Positions 42,038-50,012 of a DNA stretch of 55,468 nucleotides are shown piece by piece; position 1 is the first letter of the stretch; each line of letters opens with the position of its first letter. Source of the stretch: Prevotella sp. UBA2742 (lineage in GTDB: Bacteria > Bacteroidota > Bacteroidia > Bacteroidales > Bacteroidaceae). Both the position numbers and the translations under genes were made by a program. The stretch is from NCBI GenBank assembly GCA_002353485.1, contig DEJS01000003.1, positions 1 to 55,468 on the forward strand, written 5' to 3'. A model generated the notes under the pieces. The model had not been told where the DNA came from. It did no database searches and was given only the letters and a program-made list of their open reading frames with translations.

Positions 42038-43264
42038 TTACTGGTTATAACCGGCCGTCAGCTCGCATATCTTGACCACTACCTGCATGGCCTTCTCCAT
42101 GGTCTGCACCGACACGAACTCGTAGGGCCCGTGGAAGTTGACTCCGCCGGCGAAGATGTTAGGGCACGGCAGCCCCCTGAACGACAGCTGGGCGCCGTCG
42201 GTGCCGCCGCGTATGGGGCGCACCTTGGGACTGACGCCCACCTCCTGCATGGCCTTCAAAACCAGGTCGATGACGTGCATGTTCTCCGGCTCAATCTGCT
42301 CCTTCATGTTGAAGTACTGATCCGAAAGACTGACCAGCACGGTGCCCTCGCCGTAGCGCTGGTTCATCAGCTCGGCGCAGCGCTCTATGAAGCGCTTGCG
42401 GTCGTCGAAGCGCGCACGGTCATGGTCGCGAATGATGTACGACAGCCGGGCCTGCTCAATGTTCGACGTGATGCCCAGCAGGTGGTAGAAACCCTGGTAG
42501 CCGTCCGTCATCTCGGGTGTCTCGTCGGCAGGCAGCATGGCGGCAAACTCGGCCGCCAGCCGGCTGGCGTTCACCATCTTGTCCTTCGCATATCCAGGGT
42601 GCACGCTGACGCCCTTGATGACGACCTTCGCCGAGGCGGCGTTGAAGTTCTCGAACTCCAGCTCGCCCACGTCACCGCCGTCCATGGTATAGGCCCACTG
42701 GCAGCCGAACTTCTCGACGTCGAAGTGGCGCGCACCCATGCCTATCTCCTCGTCGGGGTTGAAGGCAATGCGAATCCGCCCGTGCTTTATCTCCTTGTGC
42801 TGCTGCAGGTATACCATGGCCTGCACTATCTCGGCAATGCCGGCCTTGTCGTCGGCGCCCAGCAGCGTGGTACCGTCGGTCACGATGAGGTCTTCGCCCA
42901 CGTGCTGCAACAGCTCGGGAAACCGCTTCGGCGAGCTGACAATGCCCTCCGACAAGAGAATGTCGCTGCCGTCGTAGTGATGTACTATCTGTGCCTTGAT
43001 GCCGGTTCCTGAGCAGTCAGGGCTCGTGTCGTAGTGCGATATGAAGCCGATAGTGGGCACCTTCTCCTTCGTGTTCGCCTTAAGTGTGGCGTACAGGTAG
43101 CCGCGCTCGTCGAGCACCACGTCGTCGAGCCCTTCGTGCTCCAGTTCTTTCTTCAGGTATTCGGCAAACAGCAACTGCTTGCCCGTACTCGGCACCGTGT
43201 CGCTGTCCTCGCTGGACTGGGTGTCGAACTTGGTATAGTTCAGGAATCGTTCTATAAGGTCCAT
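42038..43264 (-). CDS. pepT: Peptidase T (tripeptide aminopeptidase)
   Basis: A 408-residue M20 metallopeptidase. Zinc-site motifs are intact: SHYDTSPD (~79-86), GADDKAG (~138), DEEIGMG (~173) and the TMDGGDVGELEFENFN dimerisation start typical of PepT. It removes the N-terminal residue of tripeptides in the cytosol. The start MDLIERFLNYTKFDTQSS is canonical. A promoter at 43290 lies 26 nt upstream; the phosphatase gene follows after only 5 nt, so a housekeeping peptidase leads the NRPS run. Confidence 0.95.
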   Translation of the reverse strand: MDLIERFLNYTKFDTQSSEDSDTVPSTGKQLLFAEYLKKELEHEGLDDVVLDERGYLYATLKANTKEKVPTIGFISHYDTSPDCSGTGIKAQIVHHYDGSDILLSEGIVSSPKRFPELLQHVGEDLIVTDGTTLLGADDKAGIAEIVQAMVYLQQHKEIKHGRIRIAFNPDEEIGMGARHFDVEKFGCQWAYTMDGGDVGELEFENFNAASAKVVIKGVSVHPGYAKDKMVNASRLAAEFAAMLPADETPEMTDGYQGFYHLLGITSNIEQARLSYIIRDHDRARFDDRKRFIERCAELMNQRYGEGTVLVSLSDQYFNMKEQIEPENMHVIDLVLKAMQEVGVSPKVRPIRGGTDGAQLSFRGLPCPNIFAGGVNFHGPYEFVSVQTMEKAMQVVVKICELTAGYNQ

Positions 43265-43289
43265 GTCTATGCTTAATGTAAATACGTTG

Positions 43290-43297
43290 CAAAGGTA
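43290..43297 (-). promoter_or_regulatory. Bacteroidetes -7 box for pepT and the NRPS run
   Basis: The minus strand reads TACCTTTG followed by CAACG, fitting TAnnTTTG. It is the only strong promoter I see before the seven genes down to 27057, although internal promoters may exist. Confidence 0.65.
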
Positions 43298-43310
43298 GTC
43301 AAAAAAAGAG

Positions 43311-43335
43311 AAAAGGCCAAACAAATTGGCCTTTT
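43311..43335 (-). terminator. Intrinsic terminator after the TonB receptor gene
   Basis: A perfect 10-bp stem AAAAGGCCAA/TTGGCCTTTT with a 5-nt loop. On the minus strand it is followed by CTCTTTTTTT. It lies ~37 nt after the receptor stop, just before the pepT promoter. Confidence 0.9.
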
Positions 43336-43371
43336 CTTTCAGAAATGCTTCGCCGCGGGCCGGCGGGCCTT

Positions 43372-45639
43372 TCAGAACTGCATGGGGACGACCAGCTTGA
43401 AGGTGATGTTGCGCCCCATGTTGTAGACGCCCTGATGCCCGTTCTGGCTGTTGACGTCGGCATACTTCAGCCGGCTCAGATGGCTCTGGTAGGCGCGGTT
43501 CAGCAGGTTCTGGGCCGTGACGTACAGCTCGGCCACCTTCTTGCCGCCCCACGTCAGGTCGGTGCCGGCCGAGAGGTTCAGCAGCGTATAGCTGGGCGTG
43601 GCCGTCTCGGTGCCGCCGGCAGTGTAGACGTGGCTCTGGCCCAGGTAGCACTCCAGTCCGGCAGCCACGTACAGGTTGTCGACGGAGGGTCCGTGCGAGC
43701 GGCCGTGGCTGTGGACGTGGTGTCCCGCGTCGGCGTGGTGGTGACCCAGGGTGGCGTGCCGGTGGTGCATCAGCTCCCACTTCAGCTCCGACGTCCAGCG
43801 CGGGGCCGGCGTATAGGGCAGGTACTTGGTGTCGGCGTCCTGGTGCAGCTGCTGGGCGTCGACGTACGAGAAGGTGTTCTGCAGGTGCAGCGAGTGGACG
43901 GGGTGGAAGTCTACGCCGGCCTCGAAGCCCAGCAGGCGCGCGTCGCCCTGGGTGTAGACGTAGACAGGGCGCTCGTCCGCTACGGCACCGTTGCCCTCCA
44001 GGAAGATGTAGTTGTCTATGCGGTTGGCAAACAGGGCCAGCTGGGCCGACACGTAGCGCGACGTGAAGTCTACGCCGAGGTCGGCCTGCAGGCTGTACTC
44101 GGCCTTGAGCTGCTGGTTGCCCACCTCGTAGCGCAGCGCGCCCTCGTGCGAGCCGTTGCTGCCCAGCTCGCTCATATTGGGCGTACGGAAGCCGCGTGCC
44201 ACGTTGAAGCGCAGGTTCAGGTGGTCGCTGACGTTCCACACGGCGCCCACGCTGCCCGTGACACCGTTGAAGTGGCGGCTGAAGTCGGTGAAGCGCAGCG
44301 CGCCTTCCTCCTCCAGCGCGTCGCCGTGCAGTGAGCGGTGGTCGTAGCGCAGGCCACCGCTCAGCGTCCACTGCCGGAACGTCTTGCTGGCCGTGGCGTA
44401 CAGCCCGACGTCGAACAGACGGTAGGCCGGAATCAGGTACTCGAAGCCCAGGTTCTCTGACTTCTGCCACATGCCGCCAACGCCGGCCGAGAGCTTCCAG
44501 CCCTGCAGCTCGTGCGTCAGGTAGCGCACGTCGTACGTCACCGTGTGCAGCTTTAAGAACAGCGACGGCTCGTCGGCACTGTGCTCCTCTTCCTCGTGGT
44601 CGTGGTCTTCGCCCTCGGCCTCGTGGTGGTGCTCGTGGGGCTCCTCAAATTCCTGACGGCGGTTCTGCTGGTAGCCCACGATGGCCTTCAGCACGCCCTG
44701 CGGCAGGTTCAGCGCGTTGTCCCACACCAGCTTGTAGTGGCGCACCTGCTGGTAGGGCAGCTGCTTGGAGTAGCTCCTGGGCGAGACGTCGGCTGTCACC
44801 AGACGGCCCGTCAGGGCGTCGCGCTCGCCCTCGACGATGCTGGGCACCAGGTGGTAGGCCGACCACGCCAGCCGCGAGTGGCCCCACCGCTTCTGCAGTC
44901 CCAGCATCAGCCGGCCGGCCATCTCGCGGAACTGCGAACCCGGCACGTAGCCGTCCTCGCGGTTCTTGTACTGATGGGCCATCTTGCCGCTCCAGCGCGC
45001 GTCCCACACGAAGCCCCGGCTGTTGCCCGCCAACGACAGCGAGTAACCCAGAAGCCCGTTGTTGGTCTGATACTCGGTGGACGCGCTGCCGCTGACGGTG
45101 CCCTCGGCCTCGACGGGGCGCTGGTGCAGGATGACCACGCCGGCCATGGCGTCAGAGCCGTACATCAGCGACGCTGGGCCCTTCATCACCTCGACCGAGT
45201 GGACGGAGCTGCCGTCCACCTCCATGCCGTGCTCGTCGCCCCACTGCTGGCCCTCCTGGCGCACGCCGTCGCTTACGACGACGACGCGGTTGTAGCCCAG
45301 TCCGCGGATGATGGGTTTCGAGATGCTGCCACCTGTGGTCAGCTGGCTCATGCCCGGCAGGTGGGCAATGGCGTCGATGATGTTAGTAGACGCCGCAGCG
45401 CGCAGTTCCTGCGGGCGCACGAGGCTGATGGGGGCAGTGGCGTTCTTCATCTTGGTGTCACCCGTAACACCGGTCACCACCAGCTCGTTCAGCTTCAGGT
45501 GGCGGAAGAAGACGTCGGTGGAGTCTTCGCCGTGCTGGTGCGCACGGGCGGCTGTGGACGTCGGCAGACTACCGGCGTCCTGTGCTGTCGCCGCCATGCC
45601 AAGACACAGCAGCGACAGAACGATATAAAGTCTGTTCAT
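43372..45639 (-). CDS. TonB-dependent receptor with His-rich loops (probable metal uptake)
   Basis: A 755-residue receptor. The ATG at 45639 gives a proper signal peptide (MNRLYIVLSLLCLGMAATAQ); the upstream ATG does not. A TonB box-like LNELVVTGVTG (~50-60) is followed by a plug domain and a barrel ending in a terminal Phe. Two His-rich loops occur: HEHHHEAEGEDHDHEEEEHS (~333-352) and HHRHATLGHHHADAGHHVHS (~630). Such loops are known in zinc- or other metal-acquisition receptors. The small Cys/His membrane protein encoded just upstream supports a metal role, but the metal is inference. Confidence 0.88.
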   Translation of the reverse strand: MNRLYIVLSLLCLGMAATAQDAGSLPTSTAARAHQHGEDSTDVFFRHLKLNELVVTGVTGDTKMKNATAPISLVRPQELRAAASTNIIDAIAHLPGMSQLTTGGSISKPIIRGLGYNRVVVVSDGVRQEGQQWGDEHGMEVDGSSVHSVEVMKGPASLMYGSDAMAGVVILHQRPVEAEGTVSGSASTEYQTNNGLLGYSLSLAGNSRGFVWDARWSGKMAHQYKNREDGYVPGSQFREMAGRLMLGLQKRWGHSRLAWSAYHLVPSIVEGERDALTGRLVTADVSPRSYSKQLPYQQVRHYKLVWDNALNLPQGVLKAIVGYQQNRRQEFEEPHEHHHEAEGEDHDHEEEEHSADEPSLFLKLHTVTYDVRYLTHELQGWKLSAGVGGMWQKSENLGFEYLIPAYRLFDVGLYATASKTFRQWTLSGGLRYDHRSLHGDALEEEGALRFTDFSRHFNGVTGSVGAVWNVSDHLNLRFNVARGFRTPNMSELGSNGSHEGALRYEVGNQQLKAEYSLQADLGVDFTSRYVSAQLALFANRIDNYIFLEGNGAVADERPVYVYTQGDARLLGFEAGVDFHPVHSLHLQNTFSYVDAQQLHQDADTKYLPYTPAPRWTSELKWELMHHRHATLGHHHADAGHHVHSHGRSHGPSVDNLYVAAGLECYLGQSHVYTAGGTETATPSYTLLNLSAGTDLTWGGKKVAELYVTAQNLLNRAYQSHLSRLKYADVNSQNGHQGVYNMGRNITFKLVVPMQF

Positions 45640-45735
45640 TCTGTTACAATGGTTTAAGTAAATAATGAGTCCGTTTCTCGGGGATGTCAAAGAAGCCAGG
45701 CGACCATAGCGAATAGCTTCTTTAACGTCTCTGAC

Positions 45736-46092
45736 CTAAGTCAGGAAGGGTCGGCAGGCGGGAGGACCCCGCGTGACGATGGTGCCCGCAGGCGACGTCG
45801 CCCGTAGGGCTCTGCCCTGACGGGGCAGTTCATTATCTACTCGTAGCGCCACCGCCACGACAGCCACCGCGGCCGACAGCATGGACAGCGTCAGCAGCTG
45901 GCACAGCACGCAGTCGTGCAGCGAGGGGGCTTTCTGGCCCAGGTGACCGCCGCAGTGGTGGTCTACACACTCGGTGCACGAGTCGGCCGAAAGGCCCGAG
46001 GGGTGGACGTGAAGCGACGAAAGGAGCAGCATTGGCAGGAATACTGCCAACAACAAACGTGATGCTATCTTTCTGCGCGTTTTCGTGTTCAC
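45736..46092 (-). CDS. Small Cys/His-rich membrane protein before the TonB receptor
   Basis: A 118-residue protein starting at GTG 46092, placed 6 nt after a TATCTTTG promoter box; the longer ATG frame (46128) would begin upstream of that box. An N-terminal hydrophobic segment (ASRLLLAVFLPMLLLSSLHV) is followed by CTECVDHHCGGHL and HDCVLC, then a second membrane segment. The layout recalls small membrane proteins near metal-uptake receptors in Bacteroidetes (DUF2946-like). It may bind zinc or copper for the receptor. Identity is uncertain. Confidence 0.65.
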   Translation of the reverse strand: MNTKTRRKIASRLLLAVFLPMLLLSSLHVHPSGLSADSCTECVDHHCGGHLGQKAPSLHDCVLCQLLTLSMLSAAVAVVAVALRVDNELPRQGRALRATSPAGTIVTRGPPACRPFLT

Positions 46093-46097
46093 GGCGG

Positions 46098-46105
46098 CAA
46101 AGATA
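46098..46105 (-). promoter_or_regulatory. Bacteroidetes -7 box with adjacent GTG start
   Basis: The minus strand reads TATCTTTG then CCGCC and GTG at 46092. As with the LptD-like gene, the transcript would be leaderless or nearly so. Confidence 0.6.
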
Positions 46106-46219
46106 CGCAAAATATTTCGTTCCACCAAGGCGAAGGCTCAATTTTAGGCCTTGTTAACCAATTTTCCGTCTACACTGTCCCGTATGTCGGTTCCTGCGCC
46201 TTTTCCGCCCCCGTCCGGC

Positions 46220-46264
46220 TCGCACTTGCCCTCACTTTGCTCTCACTTTGGGTTCACTCTGCCC
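46220..46264 (+). repeat. 11-nt tandem repeat in the cmk 3' region
   Basis: Four units close to CTCACTTTGCT are arranged head to tail (CTCACTTTGCT, CTCACTTTGGG, TTCACTCTGCC, CTCACTCTATT). An inverted AGAGTGAACGG follows at ~46284. The region between 46093 and 46377 has no gene that I support. Confidence 0.7.
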
Positions 46265-46377
46265 TCACTCTATTTTATGTAGCCAGAGTGAACGGAGCGT
46301 GGACGTAAAATGTGTACAAGCACTTTCTACACCCTGGCTGGAAATTGTAAAAAAAAGCGGGGTGCCTGTTGCCGCCT

Positions 46378-47064
46378 CTATCTGGTGCGTTCGCGGAAAC
46401 GCTCCAGGAGCCACTCCTTTTGTTGAGAAATGGTCATGGTGGAGTTGTCTAACAGCAGGGCGTCGTCGGCCTGGCGCAGGGGCGACACCTCGCGGTGCGA
46501 GTCGATGTAGTCGCGCTCCTGGACATTCTTCAGTATGTCGGCGTAGTCGGCTTCCATACCCTTGGCCTTCAGCTCGTCGTAGCGGCGCTGGGCACGCACC
46601 TCGGCAGAGGCGGTGACGAAGACCTTCAGTTCGGCGTGGGGGAAGACGACGGTGCCTATGTCGCGGCCGTCCATGACGATGCCTCCGTGGGCGCCCATAC
46701 GCTGTTGCTGGCTGACCAGAGCTGTACGGACGAAGGGCAGGGCGGCAATGGGACTGACGTGGCTGGAGACTTCGAGCGAGCGGATGTCGCGCTCTACGTC
46801 CTCGCCGTTCAGGAAGGTGACGGTCTTGCCGTCCACCAGGCGCTGGTCTATGTGGATGTCGGGCATCTGGGCCTGCAGCTCGTCGGTCTTGATGGTGCCG
46901 TCGGCACGGAAGAGTCCGGCGCGGAGGGCATAGAGGGTGACGCTGCGGTACATGGCTCCGGTGTCGACGTAGACGTAGCCCACGGCGCGGGCCAGGTCTT
47001 TGGCCATCGTGCTCTTGCCGCACGAGGAGTGGCCGTCAATGGCAATGGTAATCTGTTTGTTCAT
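46378..47064 (-). CDS. cmk: Cytidylate kinase
   Basis: A 228-residue kinase for CMP/dCMP. Walker A is GHSSCGKST (~11-19); YVDTGAMYRSVTL binds the nucleotide base and DGRDIGTVVFPHAELKVF (~135-152) is the conserved Cmk core. The start overlaps the porQ stop by 4 nt (ATGA), and the porQ-cmk arrangement is common in Bacteroidetes. A short GCGG/CCGC stem followed by eight T residues lies just beyond the stop (minus strand), which may be a weak terminator. Confidence 0.95.
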   Translation of the reverse strand: MNKQITIAIDGHSSCGKSTMAKDLARAVGYVYVDTGAMYRSVTLYALRAGLFRADGTIKTDELQAQMPDIHIDQRLVDGKTVTFLNGEDVERDIRSLEVSSHVSPIAALPFVRTALVSQQQRMGAHGGIVMDGRDIGTVVFPHAELKVFVTASAEVRAQRRYDELKAKGMEADYADILKNVQERDYIDSHREVSPLRQADDALLLDNSTMTISQQKEWLLERFRERTR

Positions 47065-48008
47065 AGTGAGTAGCTGACGTTTACTAATATGGAATAGGCC
47101 GAGACGTGGTACTTGGCGTAGGCGGCCTGTAGCTTGAAGCGCTCCAGCTGCAGACCGGCGCCGAGCGAGAGGCCGGCGCCATGGCTGCTGGAGGTGTCTG
47201 AGTCGCTGATCTTCATCTCGCTGGCGCGGCGGAAGTTGTAGCCTACGGCTACGTAGAGGTTCTCGCCCAGCAGCAGGTCGGCACCGACGCTGACGTGCTT
47301 GCCCAGGCCCTGGTCCCAGTTGTTCAGGCGCGACAGGGTGGCCGACAGGCGCAGGGGCGAGCCCACGAGGCGCTTGCTGACGCCGAGCTGGAGGTCCAGG
47401 GGTATGCGTTCAAAGTCTTCGTCGTAGGCCTTTATCTGGCCGCCGAGGTTCTTGGCGACGGCCGAGAGCGACCAGCCGCGGTCCTCGTCCTGGTAGTTGA
47501 GCCCGAGGTCGAAGGCTACGGCGGCCGACGAGTAGCTGGCTATATGCGAGCTGACGAAGCGCGCCGTGATGCCGCCGCTGAGACGGTTGCTGAGCATGTA
47601 GGCGAAGGAGCCCTGAAGCGCGATGTCGCGCGCAGAGAAGTCGCCCAGCTGCTGGTTGCTGACGCTGGTCTCCTTCATCGAACCGTAGTCCATGTACTGC
47701 GCGCCGACAGACCAAGTGGCGCGGTCCTTGTAGCCCTTGGTAAACGACGCCGAGGCGCTCTTGCTGCCCTCCATGTAGGTCATGAAGTTAAGGTTGAGCG
47801 ACTTGTCCGACACCTGGTTGATGAGCGCCGGGTTGGCAAACACCAGCGTGGGGTCGTCGTCGCTCAGCGTGATGTTGTCGCCGCCCAGCGCCGCCACGTG
47901 GGCACTGACGGGAAGGCGCAGGAAGCTGTACACCTCCTGGCTCTCCTGAGCCCCCGACGCCACAGGCGACAGCAGGGCTACGATGACGGCTATAAGCGCT
48001 TTCTTCAT
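47061..48008 (-). CDS. porQ: Type IX secretion system protein PorQ
   Basis: A 315-residue outer-membrane barrel. The ATG at 48008 gives a signal peptide (MKKALIAVIVALLSPVASGA); the ATG at 48035 precedes it without a signal. The conserved start FLRLPVSAHVAALGGDNITL and the DDPTLVFANPALI motif identify PorQ. With PorU, PorV and PorZ it anchors proteins exported by the type IX system to the cell surface. This shows that the cell has or had a type IX system. A promoter at 48033 lies 25 nt upstream. Confidence 0.9.
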   Translation of the reverse strand: MKKALIAVIVALLSPVASGAQESQEVYSFLRLPVSAHVAALGGDNITLSDDDPTLVFANPALINQVSDKSLNLNFMTYMEGSKSASASFTKGYKDRATWSVGAQYMDYGSMKETSVSNQQLGDFSARDIALQGSFAYMLSNRLSGGITARFVSSHIASYSSAAVAFDLGLNYQDEDRGWSLSAVAKNLGGQIKAYDEDFERIPLDLQLGVSKRLVGSPLRLSATLSRLNNWDQGLGKHVSVGADLLLGENLYVAVGYNFRRASEMKISDSDTSSSHGAGLSLGAGLQLERFKLQAAYAKYHVSAYSILVNVSYSL

Positions 48009-48032
48009 CACACGTAAGTAATATTCCAACGG

Positions 48033-48040
48033 CAAAGGTA
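48033..48040 (-). promoter_or_regulatory. Bacteroidetes -7 box for porQ-cmk
   Basis: The minus strand reads TACCTTTG followed by CCG, fitting TAnnTTTG, divergent to the tonB promoter. Confidence 0.65.
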
Positions 48041-48116
48041 CGGCTTTTATTGCATTATTGAATCATAAAGGGGCAAAATATTCCTTAAAAGTGCATCCTT
48101 ATTGCCTTTTTCTTTG

Positions 48117-48124
48117 TATCTTTG
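48117..48124 (+). promoter_or_regulatory. Bacteroidetes -7 box for tonB
   Basis: TATCTTTG followed by CAGGC, 9 nt before the first ATG of tonB, giving a very short leader. Confidence 0.65.
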
Positions 48125-48132
48125 CAGGCTGA

Positions 48133-48852
48133 ATGCTGGAAGAGAAGAAGACCCGACGGGCTGACATGGAGCAGCGGCGCACCACAGGATTCCTGATGGG
48201 GCTTACGCTGGTGCTGGCGCTGCTGTACGTGGCGCTGGAGTGGAACTCCGTGCCCGCCCGCGACGACGTGCCGGACATGGACCTCGACGAACTGGTGCAC
48301 GAAAGCGAGCTGGTGCCCATGTCGAACGAGGAGACCATGGCTGAGCTGCAGGAGCGGCCCAAGGCCGAAAAGGCCGAGCAGCTGCGCGTGGTGGACGACG
48401 ACGTGGAGATTACGCAGCCCGAGGAACCCAAGGACCTGGGAGCCGAGGGCGACGACGACGAGGCGCTGCTGAAGGAGTTGGAAGAGGGACTGGACCAGGA
48501 CAAGGCACTGGCACCCATGGGTGTGGACCCCGACAACCCGCTGAACTTCCACGTCGTCGAGGACCTGCCGCAGTTTCCCGGAGGCGCCGTGGCCTTTATG
48601 AAGTGGCTGACCCGGAACCTGCACTATCCGCACAACGCACGACACAGAAAGATACAAGGCAAGGTGGTGGCCGTGTTCTACGTCGAAAAAGACGGCAAGG
48701 TGACTGGCATCAACATCGAAAAGCCACTCTACCCCGAGCTGGACCGCGAGGCACTGAGAGTGCTGCGAATGATGCCCGACTGGCAACCCGGCATCCAGAA
48801 CGACAAGCCCTGCCGCACAAAGGTGTGCATACCGATCGTGTTCAAGCTTTAA
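48133..48852 (+). CDS. Energy transducer TonB
   Basis: A 239-residue inner-membrane protein. A membrane segment (GLTLVLALLYVALEW, ~22-36) is followed by a periplasmic acidic/Pro-containing linker and a C-terminal TonB domain (~150-239: PQFPGGAVAFMKWLTRNLHY, then GKVVAVFYVEKDGKVTGINI). It couples the proton gradient to TonB-dependent receptors such as the His-rich one nearby. An alternative start is ATG 48166 (MEQRRTTGFLMG). It is divergent from porQ. Confidence 0.9.
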   Translation: MLEEKKTRRADMEQRRTTGFLMGLTLVLALLYVALEWNSVPARDDVPDMDLDELVHESELVPMSNEETMAELQERPKAEKAEQLRVVDDDVEITQPEEPKDLGAEGDDDEALLKELEEGLDQDKALAPMGVDPDNPLNFHVVEDLPQFPGGAVAFMKWLTRNLHYPHNARHRKIQGKVVAVFYVEKDGKVTGINIEKPLYPELDREALRVLRMMPDWQPGIQNDKPCRTKVCIPIVFKL

Positions 48853-48879
48853 GCCACAGCCCCGTCGAAACATCGGAAC

Positions 48880-48967
48880 CCCGGCTCCGCCGAAATATCG
48901 AAATCTCGAAACCTCGGAACCTCGAAGCCGTCGAAACCTCGAAGCCACGAAACATCGAAATAACATA
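48880..48967 (+). repeat. 8-nt period repeat between tonB and polyprenyl synthase
   Basis: Nine or so units of CGAAACCT/CGAAATCT/CGAAGCCA fill almost all the space between the two genes. It is a third repeat family, here non-coding, and ends at the ATG region of the next gene. Confidence 0.85.
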
Positions 48968-48971
48968 AAAT

Positions 48972-49946
48972 ATGATTACCGCAAACGACATCCTTAAGAA
49001 AGTGAACGACTGCCTGAGCAGTCTGCCCTACGACCGCAAACCCGCCTCGCTCTACGAGCCCGTACAGTACGTGCTCTCGCTGGGAGGCAAGCGCATACGC
49101 CCCGTGCTGATGCTGCTGGGATACCAGCTGTGGCGCGAACAGCCCGACGAAATCATCATGCCAGCCATCGGGCTGGAGACGTACCATAACTATACGCTGC
49201 TGCACGACGACCTGATGGACAATGCCGACATGCGCCGCGGACACGAGACCGTGCACCGACGCTGGGACGCCAACAAAGCCATCCTCTCGGGCGACTCAAT
49301 GCTGGTGCTCGCATACCAGCGCGTGGCACAGGTGCCGAAAGAGAAGCTGCAGAAGGTGCTCGACCTCTTTACAGTCACCGCACTGGAGATAGGCGAGGGG
49401 CAGGAGTACGACATGGCTTTCGAGACACGCAACGACGTGACCGAGGACGAGTACATAGAGATGATTCGGCTGAAGACGTCGGTGCTGCTGGCATGCGCCC
49501 TGAAGATGGGGGCCATACTGGCCGACGCTCCCGATGACGACGTGAACCGTCTGTACAAGGTGGGCGAACAGCTGGGACTGGCCTTCCAGCTGCAAGACGA
49601 CCTGCTGGACGTCTACGGCGACCCGAAGGTGTTCGGAAAGGCCATCGGCGGCGACATCATGTCGAACAAGAAGACCTACATGCTCATCAATGCCTACAAC
49701 CGAGCCAACGACAGCCAGCGCGCCGAGCTGCAGCGGTGGCTCGACGCCAAGGACCCCGACCGCAAGGAGAAGGTGGCCGCCGTCACAAGACTGTACGACA
49801 AGATAGGCATCCGACAGCTGTGCGAGACGAAGATAAACGAATACTTCGACCAGGCACGCCGCACGCTGGACCTGGTCAACGTCGGCGACGAGCGCAAACA
49901 GCCCCTGCGCCAGTACATGGACGAAATGCTGCACCGCGACAAGTAG
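48972..49946 (+). CDS. Polyprenyl diphosphate synthase
   Basis: A 324-residue trans-prenyltransferase. GGKRIRP (~37-43), the first Asp-rich motif LLHDDLMDNADMRRG (~74-88) and the second FQLQDDLLDVYGD (~205-217) are intact. It elongates allylic diphosphates with isopentenyl diphosphate. The residues before the first motif (YHNYT) are bulky, and overall length could suit geranylgeranyl to octaprenyl products; chain length cannot be set. It may supply menaquinone side chains or undecaprenyl precursors. Confidence 0.9.
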   Translation: MITANDILKKVNDCLSSLPYDRKPASLYEPVQYVLSLGGKRIRPVLMLLGYQLWREQPDEIIMPAIGLETYHNYTLLHDDLMDNADMRRGHETVHRRWDANKAILSGDSMLVLAYQRVAQVPKEKLQKVLDLFTVTALEIGEGQEYDMAFETRNDVTEDEYIEMIRLKTSVLLACALKMGAILADAPDDDVNRLYKVGEQLGLAFQLQDDLLDVYGDPKVFGKAIGGDIMSNKKTYMLINAYNRANDSQRAELQRWLDAKDPDRKEKVAAVTRLYDKIGIRQLCETKINEYFDQARRTLDLVNVGDERKQPLRQYMDEMLHRDK

Positions 49947-50012
49947 CCGCGACTCAGACACCACAGCAACCCACCAGCAATAACGGAATGAACCCCTTTG
50001 CACTTATCAGCA

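Noticed and set aside
40182..42050. Long plus-strand ORF (622 codons) antisense to the sensor-phosphatase
   Set aside because: No recognisable domain; the opposite strand has complete SpoIIE and HATPase motifs.
42038..44470. Extended 810-codon frame that would lengthen pepT
   Set aside because: The added N-terminus is a shadow of the TonB receptor gene and crosses the terminator and promoter at 43290-43335.
46340..46377. Strong terminator after cmk
   Set aside because: A T8 run is present, but the stem before it is only about four base pairs, too weak to call alone.
48085..48966. Minus-strand ORF opposite tonB
   Set aside because: It is a shadow of tonB and reads through the CGAAACCT repeat.
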